DNA of 64,000 nt from Arthrobacter globiformis (GCF_030815865.1 NZ_JAUSXI010000001.1:744001-808000), one strand, 5' to 3'; positions 1 through 9,103 are shown, numbered from the stretch's first letter. Notes: a model not told the origin generated them from the letters alone. Translations and numbers: made by a program.

Positions 1-1
1 C

Positions 2-502
2 ACTGGCGAAGAGCAGCAGCTCTACGCATCTGAGGAAGCACGCGCCCAGGAAATTTCGGACCTCGCGAATTTGCCTCGTGAGGAACTGCTTGGCCGGCTG
101 CGCGAGTCCGCTCAATACTTTGCGGAGCAGGCCCAGCGGCTGGGAGGGGAGCTTGCGGTCGAGGAGGTGCACCTGCACGGTAAGCAGATCCCCGCGACAG
201 CTATCGTGGCGTTGCGAATCGCCGAGGTCGTCGTCCACCATCACGACCTCGACACCGCCTGGACCATCGAAGAGGCCGACCCGGACTCGGTGCTCAATGC
301 CATTGACGCTGCCGTGCGCACGATGCGGGCCAAAGGAGCGCCGGGCATGACCTTGGTGACGGAGGAACGCGACGAGTGGGTAATCGGGGATGGTGCCCTG
401 TGCGTCTCGTCCGACCGCGAGGGACTACTCGAATGGCTGGCTCGCGGCGCGGCCGAAAACGTCGACGCCGACGGCCCTCTGCCGACCCTGCCATTCTGGT
501 AA
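2..502 (+). CDS. Mycothiol-dependent maleylpyruvate isomerase family protein, 3' part
   Basis: The reading frame is open from the first bases of the window, so the 5' end is missing. The visible part gives about 166 residues. It contains AEVVVHHHDL, which matches the metal-binding E-x3-H segment of the DinB-like, mycothiol-dependent maleylpyruvate isomerase family. The end (EWLARG then LPTLPFW) also fits the usual C-terminus of that family. Members isomerise maleylpyruvate in the gentisate pathway or carry out other mycothiol-dependent chemistry in the cytoplasm. The first metal-binding His would lie upstream of the window. A start at the TTG at 71 is possible but unlikely, because the frame continues upstream with coding-like composition. 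Family assignment is fairly secure; the substrate is not known. No gene follows before the mobile element at 696. Confidence 0.75.
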   Translation, partial: TGEEQQLYASEEARAQEISDLANLPREELLGRLRESAQYFAEQAQRLGGELAVEEVHLHGKQIPATAIVALRIAEVVVHHHDLDTAWTIEEADPDSVLNAIDAAVRTMRAKGAPGMTLVTEERDEWVIGDGALCVSSDREGLLEWLARGAAENVDADGPLPTLPFW

Positions 503-695
503 GTGGGCAAGGGTCACATCCACATCGCGGCAACGGATGTGTGGATCCCCACTAACTCCAGGTGCACCAGGACTGGCTGTGCCTAAGTTTCGCGGCGCAA
601 GAGTAAGCGACGGCCACCGCCGCCGAGTGGAAGGCGGCAACACGCCGTTGCCGCCGGTGAGGCGTGCAGGGAGACGCCACAGTCCTTGGCTTAAC

Positions 696-2075
696 TGTCA
701 GCGATGGTCGAAAAGTGAGCCATTTCGCGGGCCTTGGCGTCTAGCGGTGGTTGCAACACCTGAGTGATAGGGAGTTGCAATTGGGAGTTATGAAAAGACC
801 GCCAAGGGGCCGGGCGCCCCACCGAAGAACGCTGCACGTGCTCATTATGATCAGCTGATGAAACAGGGAATGGGTAATTCTGAAGCCTGCCGGATCGTAG
901 GGGTCAGTCGGAGTTCCGGAACTCGCTGGCGGCATGGCCACTCGGTCGTATTGAAGTCTGGGGACATCAAGAAGTACCCACCGATTTCGCGGCAACGGCC
1001 GGCGGTGATCTCCGCCCGATTTCTCTCCGAGTCGGAACGGATCACGATCGCTGACCTGTTGCATGCCCGGCGCAGCCTACGGGCCATCGCCAGGGAGCTT
1101 GGGCGCAGTCCTTCGACCGTGAGCAGGGAGATCCGCCGCAACGTTCATGAACCCTCTGGCAACTACCGACCGCGGACGGCCCAGCGCAGTGCCGAACGCA
1201 GAAGGAGCCGTGAGCGAACCGGGAAAATCGCCGCCAACCCCGAGCTGCGGGAGTTCGTCCGGGAGCACCTCGAACAACGCTGGAGCCCCCGCCAGATCAG
1301 CAACCGGCTGCGGGCTGATTTCCCTGGACAGCCGGAAATGCACGTCGTTCCTGAGACCGTTTATCAGGCCCTGTATGGGCGTGGAAGCCTGGATCTTGCC
1401 GTGGATCCGGCCGTCTCGCTGCGGACTGGGCGGACGGGTCGCCGGCCACGCCGGCGGAAGGAGCACCGGACCAGGCGCTTCCCCGACATGGTCATGATCC
1501 GTGACAGGCCCGCAGAAGTGACCGGCAGGCAAATACCAGGGCATTGGGAAGGCGATTTAATAATTGGAAAAGGCAGCCGCTCGGCCATCGGCACGTTGGT
1601 CGAATGGACCACGCGCTTCATCATCCTCGTGCATCTGGCAGGCAACCGCGGAGCCGAGAATCTGCGTGACCGGCTGGCAGAGACGATGAGTGCCCTCCCG
1701 GCCCACCTGCGCCGTTCCCTCACTTGGGATCAGGGCACTGAAATGGCCTGCCACCAGGACTTCACGCAGCGGACTCTCATACTGGTGTACTTCTGCGATC
1801 CCGCCAGCCCTTGGCAACGGGGCTCGAATGAGAACACTAATGGCCTGCTCCGGCAGTACTTTCCGAAAGGAACAGACTTGGTGCGTCCACAGCCAGAACA
1901 CCTCGCCATGGTCGCCGCTGAACCTCAATCGAAGGCCCCGCGAGATCTTGGGCTGGAAGAGCCCCCTGGAGCACCTGACTAGACTGGCTTCACCACTGAC
2001 AGATTCATAAACCGTTGCAACGACTGGCTGAAATCCGCCCCGTCACAATGGCTCACTTTTCGACCGTCACCGACA
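696..2075. mobile_element. Unit with IS21-like terminal inverted repeats and TTAAC target duplication, carrying an IS30 element
   Basis: The segments 696-724 and 2047-2075 are inverted repeats of 29 bp, 26 of them identical. They are flanked by a 5-bp direct repeat TTAAC at 691-695 and 2076-2080, the signature of a transposition event. The same 29-bp end recurs without a mismatch, inverted, at 44478-44506 next to an istB remnant, so these look like IS21-family ends. No istA or istB lies inside. Instead the interior is almost entirely an IS30-family element, from about 736 to 2039, whose own ends share the core GTTGCAAC (749-756 and 2014-2021). The simplest reading is a short IS21-ended (MITE-like) unit that later received IS30, or an IS21 copy gutted by IS30. 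Confidence 0.7.
858..2010 (+). pseudogene. IS30-family transposase, frameshifted near its 3' end
   Basis: This is a DDE transposase of the IS30 family. An N-terminal helix-turn-helix (SLRAIARELGRSPSTVSREI) precedes the catalytic core: the first Asp in GHWEGDLIIG, the second in TWDQGTEM and the Glu in SNENTNGLLRQYFPKGTDL. The continuous frame reaches only 1982, and its last part (after AMVAAE) does not look like IS30. Removing one C at 1923-1924 restores the family ending (NRRPREILGW) and carries the gene to 2010. The copy is therefore probably inactive, unless the shift is programmed or a sequencing error. It lies inside the IS21-ended unit 696-2075. Confidence 0.85.
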
Positions 2076-2304
2076 TTAACCGTGGAACTAGTACGCCGGG
2101 ACAGTGCGCTGCACGAGAAGCACCGGGGTCGTCGTAAACGCTCCCGGTGCTGGACTTGATTCTAACGACGCCGTCCTGCTAATCCCCTTCCCCCAAAACA
2201 CGACGGCCCGCACGCCTCCGAGCGGTCAGTAGCCCGCAGACAGAGATCGTCTTGGCCCACCCAGAGAGGGCTTTACCCCATTCCGGGCGATTCTGTCTAC
2301 TGAT

Positions 2305-2898
2305 TTACACTGAGCGGGCTTGGACTGTCTCATAGTCCCTGATCGCCTTCACAACACGCTCCGTTACGTCGTCGACGCCGCCAAGGCCGTCCACTCGGGT
2401 CAATATGCCCCGCTCGGCGTACGTCGCTATAACGTCTTCCGTCTGGTTGTGGTAAAGGTCAAGGCGGTGGCGGATGACTGCTTCGTTGTCATCGCTGCGC
2501 GCCGTTTCTTGGGCGCGGCCCAGCAGGCGCTTGACCAGTTCCTCGTCGTCGGCAGTGAGCTGTAGGACCACGTCGATCTTCTGCTTACTATCGGCGATGA
2601 TTCCGTCGAGGTAGTCCACTTGGGCAGTCGTACGGGGGTAGCCATCGAGCAGGAAGCCGCCGTCGACGTCGTCCTCTCCCAGACGATCGCGCACCATTCT
2701 GTTGGTCACGCTGTCCGGCACGAAATCTCCAGCATCCATGTACCGTTTGGCCTCGATGCCCAGCGGCGTCCCACCCCTAACGTTGGCCCGGAAGATGTCG
2801 CCGGTGGAGATCGCAACGACGCCGAGGCGCTCCGATATGCGTTGCGCCTGGGTTCCCTTGCCGGATCCGGGAGGTCCGATTATCAACATGTTCATCAT
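2305..2898 (-). CDS. adk: Adenylate kinase
   Basis: This is a 197-residue nucleoside monophosphate kinase converting AMP and ATP to two ADP in the cytoplasm. The N-terminus carries the P-loop GPPGSGKGTQ, then STGDIFRAN (AMP site), LDGYPRTTAQ (AMP-binding Arg) and an R-x4-R-x-D type segment ending in DDNEAVIRHRLDLYHNQT. The LID is the short, zinc-free type usual in actinobacteria. The ATG at 2898 is preceded by GAAAGG at the proper distance; the frame continues upstream to 3111 but without family resemblance. Adenylate kinase normally sits between secY and map in the ribosomal protein region, so a copy between an insertion element and a dioxygenase is probably a second, accessory adk. Confidence 0.9.
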   Translation of the reverse strand: MMNMLIIGPPGSGKGTQAQRISERLGVVAISTGDIFRANVRGGTPLGIEAKRYMDAGDFVPDSVTNRMVRDRLGEDDVDGGFLLDGYPRTTAQVDYLDGIIADSKQKIDVVLQLTADDEELVKRLLGRAQETARSDDNEAVIRHRLDLYHNQTEDVIATYAERGILTRVDGLGGVDDVTERVVKAIRDYETVQARSV

Positions 2899-3187
2899 GG
2901 GAAAGCCTTTCAGGGGTTGTTTTCGTAGAAGTCCGTGCCAAACTGAATTTCCGAACCCCACCGAACGCAGATACTCGAAGGCGCTGACGAGTTCGGATCG
3001 GCTGCCATGGAGCGGGGTAGATTCCGCGTCCTTCGTGTCCGCACGGTGGGCCCATCTTGGCTGCGCCGGAGTACGGATAAAACTTGGGGTTGGTCGGCGG
3101 TTGGGCAACATACTGTAGTGACACTTCGATGGCCGTGGTAAATCTTCTGTCGCCGATTGCAGAATCGAGGGCAGCTGCCGTGCTGCT

Positions 3188-4078
3188 TCAATTAGGTCCG
3201 CGGGAGGAATCCACTGCTATTTCTGAATCCTGGTGGTGGGGATCCAGGATGAAATCGTAGGTGACTTCGAGGCCCTCGCCGTCCGCGCGCCGGGTCGGTA
3301 CAAGCACGAGTTCAGGCTTCACCGCCGAAGCGATGTCGTCGGCGACATGCTCATCGCCTTCGAAGTAGAGCTGGGTGGTGATGAGCCGATAGCCGGGTGC
3401 CGAGACCTTCAGGTGCAGGTGCGCCGGGCGCCAGGCGTGCCAGCCTGCCGCGGCAATCAGCGCTCCACATGCGCCGTCGGTAGGGATCTGGTAAGGCGCG
3501 GGCTGGATGGTGTTGATCTGGAACTTGCCCTGGTCGTCCGTGGTGATGGCGCCCCGGAGGTTCCACTCCGGTAGGCCTGGGGCGAACTGGGAGTAGAAGC
3601 CAAGGTCATCCGCGTGCCAAATTTCGATCATGGCGCCGCCGAGCGGTTCGCCGGCGATGCCCTTGACCTCTCCCTGGAACAGCAGTTGACTTCCGGGCTC
3701 GTCCTCGTGCATTGGCAGCGTAGCCGGACTCTGCTGGACGGGGGCGTCTGGGATGTAATAAGGGCCCTCGATGGTCCCCTTGGAGCCATGCCGGTTGGCA
3801 TTGGCGACCTCTTCAACGGAATGCTCCACCCATACGTCTAGGAATAGCGGCCATTCCCCGTCCTCCCCGACCCTGATAAGCCAGGCCTTGAAGGCGTTGT
3901 ATTCGTCGTAGCTGACCTTCTCCTCCAGGACGACGTCATTCACAGCCTTGATCAGCCGACCCGCGAGAGCATTGACACGCTCCGTGCTAGTGCCAGCGGC
4001 GATGGTCTTGTTCTCCCTGAAGCGGGCGGTTGCCCCTGCGCCTGAGGCTGCGGCGGTGGCCTGGGTTTCTGCGGTCAA
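3188..4078 (-). CDS. Intradiol ring-cleavage dioxygenase (catechol 1,2-dioxygenase-like)
   Basis: This is a 296-residue non-haem Fe(III) enzyme that cleaves a catechol-type ring between its two hydroxyls. The N-terminal helical dimerisation domain is followed by the beta-sandwich with the four iron ligands: Tyr in IEGPYYIPD, Tyr in DDLGFYSQF, and two His in RPAHLHLKV. It could act on catechol, chlorocatechol or hydroxyquinol, which cannot be separated by eye. The TTG at 4078 is chosen because GAGGAG lies just upstream and the family N-terminus begins there; upstream in-frame sequence to 4183 is not conserved. It stands alone, but a degenerate copy of the 37-bp operator found at other catabolic promoters lies about 155 bp upstream, suggesting common control. 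Confidence 0.88.
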   Translation of the reverse strand: MTAETQATAAASGAGATARFRENKTIAAGTSTERVNALAGRLIKAVNDVVLEEKVSYDEYNAFKAWLIRVGEDGEWPLFLDVWVEHSVEEVANANRHGSKGTIEGPYYIPDAPVQQSPATLPMHEDEPGSQLLFQGEVKGIAGEPLGGAMIEIWHADDLGFYSQFAPGLPEWNLRGAITTDDQGKFQINTIQPAPYQIPTDGACGALIAAAGWHAWRPAHLHLKVSAPGYRLITTQLYFEGDEHVADDIASAVKPELVLVPTRRADGEGLEVTYDFILDPHHQDSEIAVDSSRGPN

Positions 4079-4231
4079 GGTAACTCCTCTGTGTCTGCGT
4101 GATTCATCGGCATTTCCGCCCGTTTCTCTCGCTATCCAGGAGTGCGGTCCATCCACGGGTGCCTGAGCTGTGTGCGCGTCCAAAAATGCCCAACGGTCAG
4201 GAAGATGAAACCTGATCCATGGCTCTTATGT

Positions 4232-4268
4232 TATACACGACTTGAAATAAAGTTTCAAAGGCCGTATA
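4232..4268. promoter_or_regulatory. Degenerate copy of the 37-bp operator upstream of the dioxygenase
   Basis: The core AAAGTTTC (4249-4256) is exact. The outer arms TATACAC (4232-4238) and CCGTATA (4262-4268) sit at the same spacing as in the strong sites at 9827, 14530, 21513 and 43829, but match the arms only 5/7 and 4/7. The core also lies in its own palindrome TTGAAA-N5-TTTCAA (4242-4258), so an unrelated regulator is possible. Confidence 0.4.
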
Positions 4269-5411
4269 AGTTTCCCGCTCGGTAGCCTCACCGTGTTCGT
4301 GACCGCGTCGCTGGTATACATGGCCCCCGACGCGAGGCAGGCACTGCCGGTCGTCCGCTTTGTCCGCGGACTTGCCTTCCGCGTCGGTACCGCCGCCGTC
4401 TCGGCGTCCGTGATTGGATTGATCCCAGTCTGGCGTCGCGGGGAGGGGGCGAGCTACGTTCCGCTGCAGCCGCAGTGCTTGCTTCGGCGGCCCTCTACTA
4501 CTTGGCCCACAAATTCGGCGGTACATGCGGCAGTCGCAGCTTTGACGCCCGGGTCCGGCCCTTCGCCCCGCGCGCGTGCCGGTTGCCGTGGGCGGCAGTA
4601 ATTAGCTGACCCAATTGCCTGACCGGTCACCCTGCTATCGAAGCCCGACGGGCTTTCCGCGGGAAATGCTCTGGTTATGGGGCTCGCGCACCTCGGGGAG
4701 AAACCTTAAAGCGCTACAAATATTGAAACGCCGTTACCAGCAGCGTATAACTGGCCATTGGTTGTACTCCGATGTGTCCGGATACGGATCAGGTTTCGCC
4801 ACTGAAACACGGGGTCCGTCATGGGACCCAGAATGAAAGCCCGATTGTGCGTGAGGGCGTGCCCGAAGAGGATTGGATTGGCATGACTAAAGTTCTGGAT
4901 TGCCCAGGCGCGATGATAGAGAAGTTGCTACTGGGCCAGACCCCGAATGGGGACTATCGGGCTACTTCGGTATGATCCACCAGTTCGCGTTCGACGACAG
5001 CGTGGCCGCTAAGAACGCCCTTGGGGACCCGGCTCACGAGGCTACCCATAACTGCCATGCCACCAATTATCCAACCCCTTGGGTTACGGCTAACCTGCAC
5101 CGGTACCGTCGTAAAGCCGCAGCCGTGGCTGCCGGGCACTGCGTAGTTGGCCGCATCGACTTCCCCCGGGAGGACTCAGCTGACGACATCGACCCGACGA
5201 TCCGCCGTTACCTGCTTCGGTCGCCCTGCCGGACAGCTGAGCAGTATCTGGGCGCCCAACAACCGGGCGTCATCTCCCACCTCTCATCGATGACCATCTG
5301 CGGCGTAAGGTGGCGGCCCCACGTCGCGGCCATCTCCTACTTCTCTTCGGAGCAATCCACGTACGTGACCGAAAGCACGTTGTCCGTGGCGTGCTCGGAC
5401 CTGGGATAGCC
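4269..5411. other. Stretch of about 1.1 kb without a supported gene
   Basis: Open frames here (for example 4293-4601 and 4900-5409 on the plus strand) have no recognisable domain, no good ribosome binding site and unusual composition for this genome. I see no inverted repeats pointing to an insertion sequence. It separates the dioxygenase from the divergently placed IclR gene and may hold eroded sequence. Confidence 0.4.
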
Positions 5412-6200
5412 ATGACAGAACACCCGCCGACGGGGGAGTCCGTCATCAGTCGCGTCGCCAAACTGATGGGGACCTTTGACCGACAAACCCCCGCGATGCC
5501 GCTGTCGACCCTGGCCTCTCGTGCGGGTTTGCCGCTAACCACAACGCACCGCATGGTCATCGAGCTGATCAAACATGGATTCCTGGAGCGCGACCCCAGC
5601 GGCGACATCCGACCCGGACTGAAGTTTTGGGAGCTGGCATCCCGCAGCTCCCCGGTGTTGGGCCTGCGGGAAGCTGCCTTGCCGTTTATGGAAGACGTCC
5701 AAGCGTCGATAGGCCAGGCAACGCTGCTGTCCGTTCTCGACGGCAGGTCAGTACTCTACCTGGAGCAACTGGCCGGGCGTGACTCCACCCTTAGCGCCGG
5801 ACGCATGGCAGAGAGAATGCTGATCCACTGCTGCTCGGCCGGCCTGGTGCTGCTGGCCTTCGCACCGCCGGAGTATCAGGAAAGCTATCTGTCCGGCCCT
5901 TTGGAGGCGCTGACAAACAAGACAGTCACCGAGCCGGTTACGCTGCGGAGGAATTTGGCGGAGATCCGGCGAGTGGGCTATTACTGCGCCCCGGGCTTCG
6001 GAGTTCCGGACAGGACCGGCATATCTGTGCCCGTACTGGGACCCGGCAACGGTGCCGTTGCGGCGCTCAGCATCATCTACCCCCAAGGTCAGGAAAACAT
6101 ACAGGCGGCAGTCCCGGCCCTAGCCACGGCGGCCCATGGGCTTGCCCGTGCCCTTGGACGGCGCACTGAATTTTCCGGTCACCGGAAATCAACTATGTGA
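5412..6200 (+). CDS. IclR-family transcriptional regulator
   Basis: This 262-residue regulator has an N-terminal winged helix (MPLSTLASRAGLPLTTTHRMVIELIKHGFLE region, about residues 35-65) and a C-terminal IclR ligand-binding domain (about 85-250). The ATG at 5412 gives the usual IclR length; the frame extends upstream to 5310 without homology. IclR proteins commonly control aromatic and terpene catabolic operons and respond to a pathway acid. Its stop lies only 50 bp before the P450 gene on the same strand, so it probably regulates the P450 operon and may be co-transcribed with it. A perfect 17-bp palindrome lies within its last codons. Confidence 0.88.
   Translation: MTEHPPTGESVISRVAKLMGTFDRQTPAMPLSTLASRAGLPLTTTHRMVIELIKHGFLERDPSGDIRPGLKFWELASRSSPVLGLREAALPFMEDVQASIGQATLLSVLDGRSVLYLEQLAGRDSTLSAGRMAERMLIHCCSAGLVLLAFAPPEYQESYLSGPLEALTNKTVTEPVTLRRNLAEIRRVGYYCAPGFGVPDRTGISVPVLGPGNGAVAALSIIYPQGQENIQAAVPALATAAHGLARALGRRTEFSGHRKSTM
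6172..6188. promoter_or_regulatory. 17-bp palindrome, candidate IclR operator
   Basis: TTTCCGGTCACCGGAAA is a perfect dyad with one central base, lying about 65 bp before the P450 start and inside the last codons of the IclR gene. IclR-family operators are often short dyads with TTTCC/GGAAA-like arms. Assignment to this regulator is inferred from position. Confidence 0.4.
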
Positions 6201-6218
6201 CACCCGCCACGGCTGGAA

Positions 6219-6241
6219 TTCTTGGTCCATCGGACCAAGAA
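6219..6241. promoter_or_regulatory. 10-bp perfect inverted repeat just before the P450 ribosome binding site
   Basis: The arms TTCTTGGTCC and GGACCAAGAA are separated by three bases. The downstream arm runs into the AAGGA ribosome binding site at 6241-6245. It could be an operator, or an RNA hairpin that affects P450 translation or partially ends iclR transcription. There is no following T-run, so a simple terminator is less likely. Confidence 0.45.
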
Positions 6242-6250
6242 AGGACGACG

Positions 6251-7495
6251 ATGTCTGTTACTTCCGCCCCCACGAAACTGCCCCCCTACTCCCACGAACT
6301 GGAATGGCCCGAGGGCCTTGTTCCGTACAAAGTCATTGATGACAATGGCTCCCAGGGCGACCCCTACGCCCACTACCAATGGATGAGGGCCAACGCCCCT
6401 GTCCTGCGTTGCTACACACCCCAGGCCGATGTCTGGTACATCTCCCGATATGACGATGTGCGCAAGGCTATGCGCGCCCCGAAAATCTTCTCCTCCCAGG
6501 TGCTGGAGCCGGCTCCACTGACGTTTTTGACCATGATTGACGATCCCTACCACACGCGGCTGCGCGCCGTGGTGGCACGGGCATTCGCGCCCAAGGCCGT
6601 AGCCATTGTTGAAAGCCGGGTTGGGGAAACTGCCGAAAAGCTACTGGATGACCTCATCGCCAACGGCGGCGGGGACGTCGTCGCAAGATACTGTCTGCCG
6701 TTGAGCCTCGGCACCATCAGCGGCATTCTGGACGTCCCATCCGAGGACCTTGCGAAGATGAAATTCTGGTCTGACGAACTGTTCTCCTACTTCGGCCGGC
6801 TGGGCCGCCAGGCGCCGGGAACCGGCACCGACGAGCAAAGCGCTATGGAATTCTTCGCGTACCTCACCGCGAACCTCGAGCGCCTCTATGCCACAAAAAG
6901 CGAATCGGTCGGTGGACACATCGCCAGGCAGTGGAAGGAAGGGCTCCTCACGGAGAAGGAAGCCACAGAACTGTGCTCGTTCATGTTCGTCGCGGGCCAC
7001 GAAACCACCACACTGCAGCTGGCCAACATGTTCTTCGAATACAGCAAGCATCCCGAACTCCTCACCCGCATTCGGGAGACACCGAAAGATGCGGAACTCT
7101 TCATCGAGGAGCTGCTCCGCTACCGTGGCGCTGTCCACCGCGTCGTCCGTAAGACCACGGAGGACGTTGAAGTTGCAGGGGTAACGATTCCGGCCGGTTC
7201 TGCTGTTCGCTTACTCAACGGTTCGGCCAACCGGGACGAAACCAAATTCCCCAATGCCGATACCTTGGACATTGACCGCGATACCAGTGCGTCCCTGGGC
7301 TTCGGCCACGGAATCCACAGCTGCGTTGGCGCGCCCCTGGCCCGCCTGGAAAAGAAGGTTTCGGCCCAGCTGATCGCGGAACGAATCGACGCCATCGAAC
7401 TCGATGCGGCCCACCCCGTCGAGTACCTGCATGGCAACAGCCTGGTCGTAGGGCCGGAGCATCTCCACGTCAAGCTCGATCAGCGACGCTCCTGA
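6251..7495 (+). CDS. Cytochrome P450 monooxygenase (class I bacterial)
   Basis: This 414-residue soluble P450 hydroxylates a small organic substrate using O2 and electrons from the ferredoxin encoded two genes on. Visible motifs are the I-helix oxygen-activation motif AGHETTT, the K-helix ExxR in EELLRYR, and the haem loop FGHGIHSCVG with its Cys thiolate ligand. The ATG at 6251 follows AAGGA; the longer frame from 6197 adds residues not found in the family. Adjacent reductase and ferredoxin genes, followed by alcohol and aldehyde dehydrogenases, resemble the organisation of terpene P450 operons (camphor, terpineol, linalool). The substrate is an inference; a terpene or alkyl side chain is most likely. 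Confidence 0.95.
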   Translation: MSVTSAPTKLPPYSHELEWPEGLVPYKVIDDNGSQGDPYAHYQWMRANAPVLRCYTPQADVWYISRYDDVRKAMRAPKIFSSQVLEPAPLTFLTMIDDPYHTRLRAVVARAFAPKAVAIVESRVGETAEKLLDDLIANGGGDVVARYCLPLSLGTISGILDVPSEDLAKMKFWSDELFSYFGRLGRQAPGTGTDEQSAMEFFAYLTANLERLYATKSESVGGHIARQWKEGLLTEKEATELCSFMFVAGHETTTLQLANMFFEYSKHPELLTRIRETPKDAELFIEELLRYRGAVHRVVRKTTEDVEVAGVTIPAGSAVRLLNGSANRDETKFPNADTLDIDRDTSASLGFGHGIHSCVGAPLARLEKKVSAQLIAERIDAIELDAAHPVEYLHGNSLVVGPEHLHVKLDQRRS

Positions 7496-7527
7496 GCGTC
7501 TCAGCGGCAGAAAGAAGTTGAACTGTA

Positions 7528-8760
7528 ATGTCTGATAAATCAGTTGTGATCGTCGGCGCCGGACATGCCGGCGTACAGGCTGCCGGTCGGTTGCGGGAAC
7601 TTGGCTGGCACGGCGGCGTGATCATCATCGACCAGGAGAGCCACGCTCCCTACGAGCGGCCGCCGCTTTCCAAGGACCTGCTAAAGCCAGACGCTCAGGA
7701 TGACAGCGCTCTGCTGCGTAAGGCCAGCTACTTCCAGGACAAGGACATTACCCTCAAGCCAGCAACGTCAGTGCTTCAGATCGACCGGCAAAAGCGCATG
7801 GTGGCGCTCTCGGATGGCTCCGGCCTGCCCTACCACCGGTTGGTCCTGGCCACAGGCTCGAGTGCCCGGAAGCTGACTATCCCCGGCTCGGAGCTCGCAG
7901 GTGTCCAAGTGCTGAAGACCAAGACGGACGCCTTGACACTGAAGTCGGGGCTGATCGCCGGTTCCAAGGTGGTCATCCTCGGTGCTGGGTACATCGGACT
8001 GGAAGTAGCGGCTGCTGCCGCAGCCAGGGGCTGCAACGTCACCGTACTGGAGTTCCAGGACCGCGTGATGAACCGAGTGACATCCTCTGTCGTTTCCCAC
8101 TACTTCCAAAAACTGCATGAGTCCCACGGGATACGGTTCGCATTTGGCTCGGCGGCGTCACATATAGAGGGCGACGGCAGGGCTGAGCGCGTCTTCACCA
8201 CCGACGGCGCAATGTTCGAGGCCGACGTGGTGTTGGTGGGAATAGGGGTCGTCCCGCACCAGGGCCTCGCAGAGAATGCCGGGTTGGAATGCAATGATGG
8301 AATTCTAGTGGATGAAAACGGCCTGACGTCTGACCCGTATGTCTACGCCGCCGGCGACGTTACTCGCTCCATATGCCCGTTCGAAGGGACGAGCAGGAGG
8401 CTTGAATGCATCCAGAACGCTCTGAGCCAAGCCGACCAGGTGGCCAGTCATATTCTTGGACTCGAGCCAAAGAAACCCGAAGTTCCGTGGTTCTGGACTA
8501 TCCAGCACGGGCTCAGGCTTCAGACGGCGGGTATCCAGCAGCCCGAAGATGAAGTTCTCCTACGTGGCAACCCCGCAGACGGGCGTTTTTCCGTCCTGTA
8601 TCTGCGCAGCGGACGCCTGGCCGCCATTGACACCGTCGGCGGCCTGGCGGATTTCTTGCCCGGGAAGAAGCTGATTGCAGCCGGCGTCGAACTCGACCGA
8701 ACACTGGCCGCCGATCCGGGCGCGGGGCTCGCGCAGTCAGCCCGCCCCGTGGCCGCCTAA
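7528..8760 (+). CDS. NAD(P)H-dependent ferredoxin reductase (putidaredoxin reductase type)
   Basis: This 410-residue FAD flavoprotein transfers electrons from NAD(P)H to the 2Fe-2S ferredoxin. It shows an N-terminal FAD Rossmann motif (GAGHAGVQAAG), a second dinucleotide motif GAGYIGLEVAAAAAARG near residue 150, the FAD-contacting VYAAGDV segment near residue 270 and the C-terminal reductase domain. It starts 32 bp after the P450 gene with a purine-rich ribosome binding site and is followed after 22 bp by the ferredoxin, so the three form an operon. The length and domain order are those of the putidaredoxin, terpredoxin and rhodocoxin reductases. Confidence 0.95.
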   Translation: MSDKSVVIVGAGHAGVQAAGRLRELGWHGGVIIIDQESHAPYERPPLSKDLLKPDAQDDSALLRKASYFQDKDITLKPATSVLQIDRQKRMVALSDGSGLPYHRLVLATGSSARKLTIPGSELAGVQVLKTKTDALTLKSGLIAGSKVVILGAGYIGLEVAAAAAARGCNVTVLEFQDRVMNRVTSSVVSHYFQKLHESHGIRFAFGSAASHIEGDGRAERVFTTDGAMFEADVVLVGIGVVPHQGLAENAGLECNDGILVDENGLTSDPYVYAAGDVTRSICPFEGTSRRLECIQNALSQADQVASHILGLEPKKPEVPWFWTIQHGLRLQTAGIQQPEDEVLLRGNPADGRFSVLYLRSGRLAAIDTVGGLADFLPGKKLIAAGVELDRTLAADPGAGLAQSARPVAA

Positions 8761-8782
8761 AACCTTTTGGAAGGATCTAGCA

Positions 8783-9103
8783 ATGAACAATGTCATCAAC
8801 GTAATCGATCGCGAGGGCGAAAAGCACATCCTCGAATGGGAGCCGGACCAGAGCCTGATGGAGTCGCTGCGTGACAATGATCTGCCCGTCATGGCTTCCT
8901 GCGGGGGAACGGCCTCGTGCGCAACGTGCCATATCTTTCTGGACCGGGACGTGGTCGTTTCGCTAGGTGAGCGCAGCGAGGACGAGCTGGAACTGCTGGT
9001 GGAGACGGAATGCTACGACGAATCTTCATCGCGGTTGTCTTGCCAAGTTCGCCACGACCCGTCCCTGAATGGGCTGAACGTAGTCCTGGCGCCCGAGGAG
9101 TAG
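8783..9103 (+). CDS. 2Fe-2S ferredoxin (putidaredoxin/adrenodoxin type)
   Basis: This 106-residue ferredoxin shuttles single electrons from the reductase to the P450. The cluster ligands are seen as CGGTASCATC (C-x5-C-x2-C) with a fourth Cys in RLSCQV about 36 residues on, the adrenodoxin-type spacing. The ATG at 8783 follows GGAAGGA; the frame upstream to 8675 overlaps the reductase gene and is not conserved. It completes the class I electron chain. Confidence 0.95.
   Translation: MNNVINVIDREGEKHILEWEPDQSLMESLRDNDLPVMASCGGTASCATCHIFLDRDVVVSLGERSEDELELLVETECYDESSSRLSCQVRHDPSLNGLNVVLAPEE

Noticed and set aside
4900..5409. 169-codon plus-strand frame before iclR
   Set aside because: No recognisable domain, no ribosome binding site, and composition unlike the neighbouring real genes.
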